From Limnephilus marmoratus (taxonomy: Eukaryota > Arthropoda > Insecta > Trichoptera > Limnephilidae), in the NCBI GenBank assembly GCA_917880885.1, contig OU862923.1, positions 25,931,770 to 25,995,769 of the forward strand: 64,000 nucleotides of DNA, in the 5' to 3' direction. A model generated the notes under the pieces. The model saw nothing but the letters and a program-made list of their open reading frames with translations. It had not been told where the DNA came from and made no database searches. Positions 10,926 through 23,419 of the stretch are shown one piece after another; position 1 is the stretch's first letter, and every line of letters starts with the position of its first letter. A program made the translations under genes and the position numbers.

Positions 10926-11164
10926 AAAATTCCCGCCTTGCAAATAATTTTTAACAAACAACAAAATAAACCATTTTTTCAACAACCATATTATATTAAA
11001 AACTCACGATGAAAGAGAAAGGGGCCTTTTTGGCCCGGAGCTCTGTTTGCCAATAAATCAAAAATTAAAAATTGTAGTTTTGTGTCATTTTGCATTGTCG
11101 TCACTCTTTCTCCCGCCCCTTTTTCTCGACTTTTCCTCTCAGAATCACCTGTTTCTACCCCAAA

Positions 11165-11740
11165 TGAATCTTAAAGCAATTTATGAGCATTCATCGTAGA
11201 CTCGTTAATGGCTCATCCAAGCTTATTAACGAATCATAAAGAATTTAACAAAGATGTTGTTAATCGGTCAAGACTTGATCGATATGTGGCTTAGTTGGCA
11301 ATGTGTTTGGGTTCCATCCAGGTGTGGGGAGTTCAATTCCTCGGCTGGCTACATCCTCCATCATTTCTGTGGTGGAAATAGGACATCTTCAAATATTGTC
11401 AGTTTAATGTTTGTCTTTTTTTTAGGAAAAAAAAAATTAAAACGTATAGAAGACTCATAAAAAAACAACAACTCGCCAAGAATTTATCATTAATTCATCA
11501 GGACTCTTCAAGGAATCAGTAAAAACTCATCAAAGACTTAGTAAAGGCTTATTAATGCCTCATTAAAAATTTATCAAAGACTCATCAGACTCATCGAAAA
11601 CTTATCACGGACTCATCATGGGCTCATCATTATTTTACAAGGAGTCTATTAAGAACTCATCATTATTTAATCAAGGACTCTATCAAGAAATCATCATTAT
11701 TTAATCAAGGACTTTATCAAGAACTCATCATCAATTAGAA
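11165..11740. repeat. Degenerate ACTCATCA-type satellite
   Basis: Variants of GACTCATCA and TTTAATCAAGGACTCTATC recur at about 30-bp spacing, clearest at 11610-11730. A tRNA-derived SINE lies inside the array at 11281-11445. Confidence 0.65.
11281..11445 (+). mobile_element. tRNA-derived SINE
   Basis: The head has TGGCTTAGTTGG (A-box-like) and GAGTTCAATTCC (B-box-like) about 45 bp apart, as in a tRNA gene, then a short body and an A-rich tail near 11424-11445. It is too diverged to be a working tRNA. Confidence 0.6.
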
Positions 11741-11879
11741 TAGTTTCACAACACTTGATAAGTGAAACAGCGTTCCATGTTTGAATTGGTTTACGATATA
11801 CATCATATATTGTAACTTCTATCCTATCCCATCTGGTCTTGAGAGAAAGAAATTGACATATTATTTCATTCAACATTAC

Positions 11880-12454
11880 GGGCTATCCATAAATTATGTC
11901 ACACCTTAAGGGGGGGGAGGGGAGTAGAGAAGTGTGACATTGTGTGGCAAGGTGTGTGGGGGGGTCATTAGCTCTGTGATGTCACATGTAAAAAAATGAA
12001 CTACTGTTTTGATTATTTTTGATGTAAAATTGCAAAATACATAACGTCACACTAGGGGAGAGGGGTCTCACAAATGTTACTGTGGTGTATCGTAAAAGCT
12101 TCCGCCTTGTAGAGACAGATGACGGTGACATCAGCTTTCGGTAGAATCCGCTAGATGGCAAGCCGTAGTGCTTAAGCTCTCCGGCAGGGGATCAAGGGGC
12201 TCAGAGGCTGTGTTTCAATTATCACTCGCCAGAACCATTTTAGCTAGCTCCTAGTTGGGTTGACTACCGCGGTCCCATTTGTATACACTAAGTATAACGA
12301 ACCAGATTCTATTTTTTCCAAGAAGTTATCTCCATCCAAGTGTGTTGGAGAATCTGCTAGTGTGTCTTCAAATAACAGAACGCTACAGTGTGACAGGGAC
12401 GTGGGGAGGGTAAAAAAATCGTGAAATTCTTGTGACTTAATTTATGGATGGCCC
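11880..12454. mobile_element. MITE with GGGCTATCCATAAATT ends
   Basis: GGGCTATCCATAAATTATGT at the left is matched by GACTTAATTTATGGATGGCC at the right. Just inside both ends are G-rich segments and GTCACA motifs. The middle (about 12090-12390) is an unrelated insert. The terminal motif is of a kind repeated widely in invertebrate genomes; I do not assign a superfamily. Confidence 0.7.
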
Positions 12455-12544
12455 CTTGAAGCGGGAAAAAAAGACAATCATAATAATAATATGATTTTTA
12501 TATGTAGTTTTCCCGTCTGAAAAACAGCCAGTTCAATTTCGTCA

Positions 12545-13190
12545 CCAGACCATCAATGTTTGATGACTATTTTTTTTATTTTGTTTTTTATTTAATGACA
12601 ATTTAAAATAAAGTAAAATTACAAAATAAGTAAAAATACAAAGTAAAGTGGTTTGTTCACAGTCCTCTTCACTAGGTATTCCTGTTCCGAGGTGGACTCT
12701 ATGTTTTGTATGGATGTTGATTTTTATTTCCTCATATTGTAGTTTGTTGATTTTCACAAAATAAACAATCAATAAAATAAAGTATTTACGTTTGTTGTCT
12801 GCAGGTTGCATTGGGTTTACTTCATAATTTTAATGATTTCCTCATCTTCATGTTTACTTACCCATAATTTGATGTCTTTTAAAAACTTTTGAATCTCCAT
12901 GGTGTTCTTAATTTCAATTGGAAGGGCATTATATAATTTCGTAGCATGGAAATTATGAATTTTCTGGCCAAAACATTTATTTAATTTCGGGATGTTCAGT
13001 AGTTTTGTGGATTTCATCCTTGTAGTGTAGGTGTATTGGTCAGCAATGTATTGATATTTTTCTTTAAATTTGAGTAGTGCATTGTTTGAGTATAGTTTAT
13101 AGTTTAATAATGCTGAACACAAATTCTTTTGATGGAGTTTTTATGGGTACTTTTAGGATTATTTGTATTATTATCTTTTGCGTTTTAACT
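12545..13190 (-). pseudogene. LINE 3' remnant (RT C-terminal tail and 3' UTR)
   Basis: The frame 13122-12817 reads HATKLYNALPIEIKN and FLKDIKLWVSK, the typical extreme C-terminus of jockey/CR1-type RTs. AT-rich 3' sequence ending in an A-tail (T-rich on the plus strand, about 12565-12600) follows. No palm motif remains. Confidence 0.65.
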
Positions 13191-14519
13191 AGCTGCATCA
13201 TGTAAATGTTTGGGGCAGTTCCCCGTCCTATAATCCCATATCCATGCGTGATTGGCAAAGAGCATTAGTCAGGGACTTCCCAACCTTTAATCTTAGATCG
13301 GAATCGTGGATGCCTAAGTCCCACTGAGAAGTCGGGACTTAGACATCCCCGCCATCATCACTAAGTGGAAAGAAGTTGGGACTCTTAACCACTTTTTCAG
13401 TCCCTTAAAATCACTTGTTTGTTGATGCCAGTTGCTCTTGACATGACAGGTGTACGATTTTTCAAAACAATATAATTCAATGGAATATTATGACAAAATA
13501 AAATATTGAGGTAAAGATTTCTGTAGAATCTACTATTGAAAAGGGGCTCGAGCCCCCTGTAAAATGTACGCCACTGGTAATGAAACCGTATCAGCCCCGT
13601 AAGTGGCACTTCGCAAACATTCGATATCGCATATTTTAAACAACACAGCGGACAAAGTTCCAAAGATTTGGCCCTAAAATGAAACTTATTGGATTGACTT
13701 TTTTTTTCTTTTAGGTTTCAAGTCGGTCGCTAGGGGATTAATAACATATTTGTAATGAATTTCATGATGCGTAGAAGATTATACCCAGCTCCATTAGATT
13801 TTTTAACCCTTACAGACTGAAGGAAAAAAGGTTTTTTTTTTGGGTTTTTGTATGTGTTATTAATTCACCAGTTTCCCGCTTTTGCTACCTATTTCCAGAC
13901 TCGTTAACAACGATTTTGATCAAAGTTCACAATAGTAATTCATTTCATTCACTTAATTAAAAATTATCGCTTAAAATTTTACGCTTATGGTTCCCTATTA
14001 ATGGCACATTTAGTAAAAACTTAGTATGTATTTAAAAAAAAAAACAGAAACAAAATACCAACAACACTTTTTTTCTGAACAAATTTTTGGCAATTTCACC
14101 AGCATTTGGCTTCTTAAGACGGGCACTCTGCCTAACTAGGAACTAATATCGACCTACAAGACATATTAATACTTGCACACTTTTTTCAGTTATTTGCACA
14201 TATTTTCAGTTATTATGCAATATTATTACTACTATATATAAATGCATCTAATGTAATGTAATAAATAAAAAATAAACAAAATAAAATACCCGTTAAAAAC
14301 TTCACAGTCTGCCTTCATAGACCACGCACGTCACTGGCTACGAGTTTCCTTATGTACTATACTCGTTATAAACCTCTAAACTCACATGTTCCGAGGCAGC
14401 CCTGTTCACGTATTAAACTGATTATATTAATATCGTTTTTTCCTTATAAGGTACATAGCTAACGAGACTTTGACCTTGTGCGAATTTCGAATATTATTGA
14501 ATACCTACCATACAAATTA
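13191..14519. other. Unassigned spacer across the duplication junction
   Basis: It holds the junction at 13689/13690, a perfect palindrome GGGGCTCGAGCCCC near 13545, and TACGCCACTG at 13570, which resembles one hAT-type terminus. I could not find the matching other end. No gene is recognised. Confidence 0.5.
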
Positions 14520-14675
14520 AATTTTTATTAAATGAAGACAATATTAGCGAAATTCAATCGAAAATCTGGAGACAGAAAAATCAGAAAAAGATATTGGCAC
14601 CTCTGGGACTCGAACCCAGGACCTTCTGCTTACATGTAAACTGCTCTACCAACTGAGCTAAGGTGTCTATATCTG
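14520..14675 (-). mobile_element. tRNA-headed SINE (body type 1)
   Basis: Read on the minus strand, the head has TTAGCTCAGTTGGTAGAGC (A box) and GGTTCGAACCC (B box), with acceptor-like ends pairing except for one mismatch. The anticodon arm does not fold and contains the palindrome TTACATGTAA, so this is not a working tRNA. A body with GATTTTTCTG and ATATTGTCTTCATTTA follows and is shared with the SINEs at 39.4 and 42.4 kb. Confidence 0.8.
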
Positions 14676-15419
14676 ATTTGGTCACTTTTAACTGTATCAT
14701 ACTTCGACTAAGAACTACCAACATTTCGTTCATTTTCTTAACGCACATATTACCATAAGTTTTGTTATTTTTTGAAAACTGAAGAATGTGTGGTCTTTGT
14801 CCAACTGTAGGCTAACATTCGGATGGTTCGATACTTTTGTGAGTACATAATATAATAACACCTTCATTAGTAGCATGTGTCTTTTTATTAGACTTAAAAC
14901 GCTTATGTGTGTATTGAACAGCCAGGACAAACAACCATGTCTTGCCGTTCTCTTATGCTCTAAGAATCTCTCTGTTTTTAGAATTCTCACTGCCAGCCCA
15001 CAACGGTTATGAGTTATGATCATGGAGAGGCAAACCTATACACTACAGACATCTGTTGGAGAAATCTTTTAACAGTATGAGCTACTGACACCAGAGCCAT
15101 CTGCGCTACGCAGTTCGAACCATCAAATTAAATAAAAAAAGTCACCTTTTCAGAACACACTAATGTGTTTAAAATTTAGTTTAATTGTGTAAAAATTGTA
15201 ATTACCGGGATTTTATGCAACGAATATTACCCACTTAAGGTGCACTACCATAGCACTACTTAGTAATGCAAAAATATGTGATTTTGGATTGAAAATTAGG
15301 TCACTTGGAAATATTTTAGATGCTTTAATTGAATTCTACGAGTAAAACTCAATTGAAATAATCGAGTGTTTTTTGTTTAGCCTTTTTATAAGCAAAAAAA
15401 TAAAGTATCAGGCCTGTAA
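14676..15419. other. AT-rich spacer
   Basis: A minus-strand open frame at 14730-15023 shows no domain. Nothing else is supported. Confidence 0.4.
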
Positions 15420-16592
15420 GGATTGGAAAAATGCATACAACATAGCGAATTTAGGAATCACGGCTAAGGGTGAAATCATGGCTAGACTCAAACACGCTTA
15501 CACTAAACATATCGAAAACAAAATTCACAACGTACAGTATAAATAGCACAGGACAGCCAAAAAATAACACAAACACCATAAAAATACACGAATGTTTAAA
15601 CACCAACATCTGCGTTTGCCCTTCTCTAGAAGAAAAAGAACAAATAGAGTATCTAGGAATCATAATTGACCATAACCTTAGATGGACACATCACATCAAA
15701 CAAGTCACAAATAAACTCCTCAAAACGATACACATTTTCCTAGACATAAGAAACATATACAAAATACAACAACTGAAAACAATATATTTTGCTCTATGTC
15801 AGTCTATAATAGAATATGGAATCATTGCTTAGGGAGGAGCAACAAACTCAGCTATCGAACACCTGGAAATTGTGCAGAAAACGATCTTAAAGGTAATCCT
15901 TAAAAAACATAGACTTACTGATACAGACCAAATATTCAACCATTGTGACGTACTAGACATACGACAATTATACGTTTAATCGCTACTAAATTACATTTTT
16001 GACCAAAAAAACAACCTTCAACAAACACAAAATATCACAAACAGACCAGTTAGACAAGCATACAAAGAAAACTTTAAAACTCCGACGGTAAATACAAGCT
16101 TTGGACAAAGACACTACCAATATCAAGCTATAAAAGCATTCAACAGTCTAACACTTGAAAATAAAATTGAGGAAAATAAATTTCGACACAAAATTACACA
16201 ATGGATTAAAGACCAAAATAGACAATACTACCAAAATATCATAGCATAAAATAAAATAAAAACATACAAGTAACACACAAAACCAATATAAAACACAAAC
16301 ACACAACACTTATTAAAAATATCGTTCTTAATCTTATATAATATTATTTATTTTTTAGTTTACGTTAATTTTAAATCTCTACTTTATAAGTTTAATTTAT
16401 CTTAATAGTATGTTTTTTATTTACTTTTTTCCGTTTTTTCACCAATATTATATATATATATATGTATTGTGCATAATTTTGTATATGAAATGGAGGCCTC
16501 AGCACGGGTAAACCACCCAGTGAGGCCAACATCATTGAATTGTGTATAAAATTTAAATATATTGCATCAAATAAATAAATAAATAAAAACAG
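15420..16592 (+). pseudogene. LINE 3' half (RT thumb to tail)
   Basis: From 15470 the frame reads WLDSNTLTLNISKTKF, IEYLGIIIDHNLRWTHHIKQ, FALCQSIIEYGIIA, then a stop where a tryptophan is expected. It continues GGATNSAIEHLEIVQK, a second stop, and AIKAFNSLTLENKI up to about 16249. A 3' UTR with the inverted pair GGCCTC...GAGGCC (about 16493-16527) and an (AAAT)n tail at 16568-16590 follow. It resembles the RT at 41.4-41.9 kb and is probably the same family, in which that copy keeps the palm and this one keeps the end. Confidence 0.8.
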
Positions 16593-16756
16593 CATTAAAG
16601 TTCATAATCTCCCAGTTACGAACCCCTTTTCAGTTATAGTTTTATTATATAATGTGGAAAATTATTAAATATTTAAATATTTGTGACTGTGCTTCACAAA
16701 ATAAAATAAAACACCCTTTTTGGCGATGTTTTTGTCTTGAATAAATCAAAACAGGT

Positions 16757-16975
16757 GGCTTGGGTGAAATGGGAATTTGTACTTAATCTTTGGGAGGGAT
16801 TGTGTGGAGGGATTTTTTTAGTAACGGAAGAAGAGAAAGTTCTGGGAAGGAAAATGTATGTGGGGTAGGTAAGAATCTGGGGTCAGAATCCTGACCCCTA
16901 GATTGTCCAGGATGTGACTCAGGATGTCCAGGAGTGACGTCCTGTCCACCATGTATAAGAATACCCGCCTCCCAA
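16757..16975 (-). repeat. A-tailed retroposon, copy D (internally deleted)
   Basis: It keeps TGTGTGGAGGGATTTTTTTA, AGTTCTGGGAAGGAAAA, GGAATCTGGGGTCAG and the terminal CCCGCCTCCCAAAA, but lacks most of the middle. Confidence 0.6.
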
Positions 16976-17578
16976 AATGAAATGTGACTATATCCGTTTC
17001 AAATAACTTTTCGAATCCGATCGTTATCTCTACCCATCTACGGCAGCGACGCCGACGGTTGAAAGTGCAACACTCAAAAGTATTGTAATTTTAATTTTCT
17101 CATTCCATTTCTTACCTTTATCTGCAATTTATTTACCAAATCCTTTAATACTCTTTTTTCTCGGTTCAAATGCATGCATACAATAACTATATTTAGTGTG
17201 AATTCTGATAATTTGATGATTAATTTATTTTCTAACGCTAACAAGCACCCTTATGTTATCTGTTGGTCATATTATGTCAACCCTCGCCTATCATTATATT
17301 AATTAATAACTAAAATTATATCACGCTACGAGAACTAAACATGAAATCAGACGCGTGTGGGTGCGGTTTTTAATGTCAGGGTGATAAATTAGACTTGCAA
17401 TATATTTCGTTTGGTATGACCGCTTATCACGCGTACATTGAATAGTAAAATTTGCTAAATAATCAGTATATCACTACAAAATAGCCAGAGAAAATCGATT
17501 ACGAAAATAATTATGGACAATACCTTTGTATTTTATTTTCGCTCGAAGATATTTTTAATTGTACTGGACGCTTTTATA

Positions 17579-18203
17579 TTTACCGTGATAGCATAAAAAA
17601 GGCAATAAACATACGTTCCTTATCACAATATTGCTTCAGCTCTTTCAAAAGATGTGACACACAATGTACGTAGGTCTGTTCCCTCCAAAGGAAAAAAGTC
17701 ATCATTTTCTTGCATCTCTCTCACGCAATGCACCGTGACGTCTCCCTAGACCCCTACCATAACTACTTGCCGTGACGAAAGTATGTAATATAGTTACAAG
17801 GATAATTTTGAAGTGTGAGTGAATTCCAAATATTCAAAAACGTCAAATGTAAATGCGCTGATGGTTTTGCTTTTGTTCTTAAACATATAATGCCGCTCTT
17901 TCTTATACACTAAATGACAACAGTCGAAAATGAGACAAATGGTGAACGTATATCTGCACTCATCCAAAGGAAACAAACAATCATTTTCATACATCTCCCT
18001 CACACATATTAAGAAAATGAAACGCAATCCCCTTCCCAAAAATAGTACTTTGGAGGAAACAGTCACACGTACTTGATGTGTCTCACCATTATTTAATGTG
18101 TGAGAAAGAGCTGCAGCTTAATAGCTATTATTACATATAAGGAACGTATGTTTATTGCCTTTTTTGCCGTCACGGTATCTTTACCGTGAATCGTCACGGT
18201 AAA
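17579..18203. mobile_element. TTTACCGTGA TIR element, second copy
   Basis: This is the tandem-duplicate counterpart of 346-971, with one fewer A in the left arm. Otherwise it is identical as far as I read it. Confidence 0.7.
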
Positions 18204-18886
18204 TTTAAAAGCATCTTTCAGAACAAAAAATCTCTGAGCACTTTACTCAAGTCCACGAAAAGCTCGTAAAGCAGAAATCGTATCGAAACAAAATGCACTC
18301 ATCAATTTTTGGGAAAGTGTACCTAATAAAAATTGTTAGAAAAATATAATGCATTTGGTGTAGGAGAGATTTGGTATTTTCGATATGATATCTAATCATT
18401 TTTTTTTTTTTAGTATTTGTATGTATTTACAATAATTATACATTTTTTTACATGTTAAGCAGAGTCGTAATATGAATATAATAAAAGCCTTTCCTCACCA
18501 TAAAGAGACAAGGCTGTTGTGTTTGGTGAGGGAATTCATGCCCAAGTATGTGTTATCATTTGAGTGAGTAAATAAGAACATTGCAACCAATGACAATAGA
18601 TATGTAAGAAAAACTTGAGATATATCAATAAACAGATTTGAAGATTTAAATGAAATATTAATAATAGTAATGAACTCTTGTTTCCAGTATTGTTTTTAAA
18701 TTTAATTTGGAATTTAGGTTTATTTTCGAAAATTTTACTTTTATAAATACAGATAGGTATTTTGAATTACTTACATAATATTTCATTAATTTTTTCGGCC
18801 AACACTGTTGAGTGTTTCCTACGAATACGGTCGTCGCGAATTCAATCCTGGCGTGCGCAAGAATTTTGTTGTTGTTAGTAATACCT

Positions 18887-19227
18887 ACCTACATTAGCGC
18901 CACGGTGAAAGACCATCATTCTGAATCGAAGCGTCGCGTCGCTTGAAATGGCTTTAGCCGTGTTTGGTGAACAGATCTGAATAGCCAGATACTTCCCCAC
19001 CTTCTTCTTCTCCATCTCCTTTCCCTTTTTACTGGCCATGGCCGCCCATGAACCAAACGGCGCCAAGCGCTGGCGCATGTTATAAGAGACTTGGCTCCAT
19101 TGGTCCCTGGCTCTTGGCAGGCCGGCGCGCCTGGAGCTAACTGCTCGAATTGCGCCTCCACAGGACCGGCCCTACACTTTGCCCTGGAGGTACCACCCAC
19201 ATAAAAAAATAATAATGAAATACACAT
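18887..19227 (+). repeat. GC-rich retroposon-like segment, second copy
   Basis: Duplicate of 1655-1995. Confidence 0.4.
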
Positions 19228-19234
19228 TAACTTT

Positions 19235-19705
19235 ATTTTGGGAGACGGATATAGGTACCGCCGCCTCGGAAACCATTTATTGGATAACCAACACCTCTGC
19301 CATAGGTCATCCCAAGTGTTGTACGTTTGGTGACTTAGCAGGGGTGCCTGGGTTCGGGTGAGGTTTGTCCGTACTTGGCGGTTAATGCGTCTGCCCACCA
19401 ACTGCGTGCCAGGCTAGATCGACGACGGGAGAGACTGGTCGAGAGACTCCAACACGACTCTCTCGGAACATGGCTTTGCACCTCATTAGGGGGGATAGAT
19501 TCATGTATCCGTCATTTCTGGACACACTGACCCCCAGATTCCTACTCACCCCTAACCCCTCATACCTTTTTCCTTCCCAGTACTTCCTCCCCTTCCTATC
19601 CCTCCCTTAAAAGACCCTCCACACGGCATCCCCAAAGATGATATATAAACCCTGATGGGAATTATTTTCCTCAGGAGGGAGCTAATGTAAAAGTAAAAAT
19701 AAACT
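19235..19705 (+). repeat. A-tailed retroposon, copy A'
   Basis: Tandem-duplicate counterpart of 2003-2473. Confidence 0.7.
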
Positions 19706-20127
19706 ACTCGGACCATAAGCTTTGTTTCGAGCTACCTACAACATTACCGGACATCTGTAATGACGTATAAGGCGTACCTGAATTATTTTTGTGATCTGGA
19801 CCAAGTAGTGATGACTATCATTTTATGCTTCATAATTATTTTGTTATTCATTTCAAAACTGCACGATAAATGCTGATACTAGATAAAGGGTTTGTTTTTC
19901 AAATAATAATCCAAATTCTGCTTAGGTACTGAAGTACCTAACTTGGGTGAGATTTTCATTAGCCAATTTGATTATATTTTCTGCCTGGAATTTTCAAATC
20001 AGCGGAACAATTTTCGTCTGGTTTTTTCCGTCATTGTTTGGTTTGTTATACTTGTTTTAAATTAGCTTTTTTTCAATTATTTCTGGCTTTCACCCTTCAA
20101 GGATGTTCTAGGCCATAGCTTCACACG

Positions 20128-20466
20128 ATGAAAATTATTTTCCTCGGGGTCTATGTAATCTTGGGGGATGCTGTGTGGAGCTCCTTTTAAAGACAGGCGG
20201 TTAGTTTCGAAAGGAAAAAGGTATGAGAGGAGGGTGGAATCTGAGGATCAGTGTATCGAGGAGTAACAGAAGTATCAGTCCATCCCTTCAACTTTACTGC
20301 GGTGTAAGGGGATGGGTCGATGGAATCTGGCTGAAGAGATCAAAAGGCCTCTCCCAACAGGTCTCTCTTAATCCTGCCCGCCACGCAGAAAGTGGGCAGG
20401 GGCATTAGCCACCAAGATCTGAACACACCTCACCCCACGAAATCGGACAACTCTGCTAAGTAACAA
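20128..20466 (-). repeat. A-tailed retroposon, copy B'
   Basis: Tandem-duplicate counterpart of 2896-3234. Confidence 0.6.
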
Positions 20467-20636
20467 ACGTTAACCTTAGTTATATAAAGTAATTCCCAAT
20501 GGGAATGTATGGTCTGAGCGATACGCTGAAATAGGCCAAGCCAAATAATGATGGCGCTTTTAACGCTAGGTGTGTTACTACCATAAATCATATTTCTGTG
20601 ATCCTAGTATTTTATTCTTGTCAGCAGATTCACGTT

Positions 20637-21307
20637 TATTATTATTTTTTTATGATTGTTTATTTGTTTATTTGATTGATTAACGCCCTTTTTCGGGGCT
20701 TTTACATTACATATGAATAATAAGAAAATACAAAGCATTCAATGTACATAACTGAACTGTCTCAGTAACAATATTTTATATTTGTTTAAACATAAATTGA
20801 AGATGTCCACTGACTTGGTATAATTGTTTCCCTCCATAAGTATTCTGGGCAAAGAAGAATACATATGGTAGTTAGTCCCAGAATTTCTACACTGAAATAA
20901 ATCTTGACTTCTAGTATTACGTAGTGGAATCCGGAAGCTTATCAATTCTAGCAATACCGGACCATCAACTAAATCATTTAGAATTTTATATAGAAATACC
21001 AAGTCAGAGAAAATTCTTCTGTCAGACAATTTGAGCATATTCAAATCATTTAAAATAGTGTTGTAGTTCAACATATTTGCTGGAATACCTATTTCAAAAT
21101 TTAGAAAACGTAAGAATTTGTTTTGTATTCTTTCAATAGCTTGAACATGTATACTATAATGTGGATTCCAGACGGGAGAATTGTACTCAAGTTGACTTCT
21201 AACATAGGCAAAATATAACAGTTTAATACACTTTATATTGTTAAAATTTCTACCAAGCCTAGTTATAAATCCCAACATTTTTAAGCCCTTATTAGAGATT
21301 GTGACAT
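20637..21307 (-). pseudogene. Jockey-like LINE fragment, second copy
   Basis: Duplicate of 3405-4075; the 179-residue frame is unchanged. Confidence 0.8.
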
Positions 21308-21921
21308 TAGCGCTGCTGCGGAATTTAATAGAAACTACCCTATGACATGTCTTTGCTCCTAGTATTTTGTTCCTGTCGACAGGTTGACGTTTTGACGTTT
21401 ATTATTTATACCTAGTGCAGACCCGTGAAAAATCACGGATACTGAATTCTCGACAAATCGGTTCGAACTTTGAAAATTGTTAAAAATATTTTATTTTAGA
21501 TAGGCACTTGTCTATTTTACGCTTGTCTGAATTATCCAAACAAGATATTCCATTTTTGAAAATAATATCACTTAAATTCGACGAAAATCAAATCAAGAGT
21601 TCATTGAAGAGTTACAGGCAGACAGAGGCACAGACGAAGTTAGTATTTTTAATAATTAATTATAAACAGTGGTTTAACACTACGGTTATCTTTTATTTTG
21701 TTAAATAAAGCAACAACAAAAAATGCATCAACGCCGGCAACAAGTACTTACTTATGTTGTGTATGTGGAGATGAACGCGGGTTCAGCAGCCAATGATTTA
21801 TTCAGCGAGTTGCATGCAAAGTTTCCAGAACAAATTGTTTACTGAGTTTCGCACTCAGTCCGATACTGTTCCCATTGTATCGAACAGGAATCGCCAACCA
21901 GTAGTGGTAAATTCAGATCCA

Positions 21922-22872
21922 AAATTTAAAAAAATTAAAAAACTTTAAAAAATCGTACACAAAAAACTGCCGGTCAGCAGACCAAAAAAGTCATGAATGG
22001 GATGATCTAGACTACAGTTTTTCGTTGGTTTTGATTTTGTATTTATTGATATATTCGATGCAGCGAGGCACGCGAAACCGATATGAAACGGATAGGGTTT
22101 GGAGATTTCCGTCGTTTTCCGGACGAACGCTGCTCTTACGGCGACGGTGCGGTGGATTTTCGAACTTCCAACCACTACGGACTATGTATTAGGCAATCTT
22201 AAAAGGACTATTATTATTATAATTTTGTATAATAATATGGGCACGCGATAGCGGTGAGGAGCACCGCGACAGGTTTCATAATTGTTTCGCGTCGAAAGGC
22301 TCGCCCGAAAGATGGATACACTCGGAACGCTCAAATTATTTTTTTCTATCATTATCACTTTTTTTTTTAAATATGGCTTTCTAAGTTTTTAAAATCATAT
22401 TGAAATAAAAATAATAATAAGGATAATGAAAATAATTTAAAAACATTAAAAGTATTTTTAAAAATCGTGCACAAAAACCTGCCAGGCTGCTGTCAGCAGA
22501 CCAAGAAATTCTTCAATGGGATGATCTAGACTACAGTTATTCCTTGATTTCATTCGTGTACTCGATGACTTAAAATTTACTATTTTTTATCCCACTTTAA
22601 CACCGGTTGCCTGCGAACGTGCCAGGCTGCCGGTTGGCGGACCTGCTTTTTTCTCATCTACTAAACGACCTTTATCGTATGAAACCATTTCCGTTCGTGC
22701 ACTCGGTGATGTAATTTTTTCGAAAAAAATCTCTGCGCGAAACCTGTCAAGAGGCGCACCGGCAGACCAGCTTTTTTAAGGCTTACTAAATGTCCATTAT
22801 CACTACAAAGTAGTTTCATCCGTGTACTCGATGACGTAGGGTTTGTCAATCTCGGCTCCTAGTCTATTTGTA
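21922..22872. repeat. Iterated-unit repeat, second copy
   Basis: Duplicate of 4690-5640. Confidence 0.6.
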
Positions 22873-23419
22873 TACTTAGATATATATTTGGTACACATTT
22901 GATTTTGGCAGAACAAAACGTTCTCTCGCCGTCCAACTTATTAAATTCGTGCCTATAAATTCGTGCCGGTGTCCAGCATAAACAACAATAATTTAATTTC
23001 TTCAACACAAGCGCTCTGGTGAGGTGTAAATATCATAAAAAAATTTAACCATCAAATTCAAGAAAAAACTTACGTGTTTACCGGCGTTTTAAAAAAACTG
23101 ATTGAGGTTAACTGTTTTTTGTTTATTAAATATAAAAATAACACAATTTGCAATACACCACCTTTTTAATTAAAAAATTACAGCCATTTGTTAATTACAC
23201 ATCTAGGCTTAGTCAATGAAAAAAAAAACACTTTGTAGTACATTATTTTTAATTTGAATGAACAAATGATAGCCATATGTTAATTATTGAAGTAAATTCA
23301 GGATACCTCACTAGAGCTCTTGTGTTGTGGAAATGAGTTTGTTTATGCGGAAAAACACACGTTGTAAAACATCACTTTTTTATTTGACTGAACAAATTAC
23401 AGGCATACAGGCATATGTT

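Larger units (their letters stand above)
1..13689. repeat. Visible part of tandem-duplication copy 1 (17.2-kb period)
   Basis: This stretch recurs at 17234-30921 in the same orientation. Every element and open frame inside reappears at +17,232 bp; the first ~365 bases are offset by +17,233 because one A-run is a base longer. By eye I saw about five substitutions (near 2693, 5816, 7189, 7774 and 9472) and that one length change. Similarity stops sharply after 13689, where this copy continues into 13690 while the other continues into unrelated sequence at 30922. The copy probably extends left of the window. Confidence 0.96.

Noticed and set aside
10791..10985. Conserved peptide YWITNTSAIGHPK seen in several retroposon copies
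   Set aside because: The shared frame follows from recent common ancestry of the copies; other copies break it and no family match is recalled.
13530..13580. hAT MITE ending in TACGCCACTG
   Set aside because: Only one terminus is visible; no matching end or target duplication found.
14601..14675. Genuine tRNA gene
   Set aside because: A and B boxes are good, but the anticodon arm cannot pair and a SINE body is attached.
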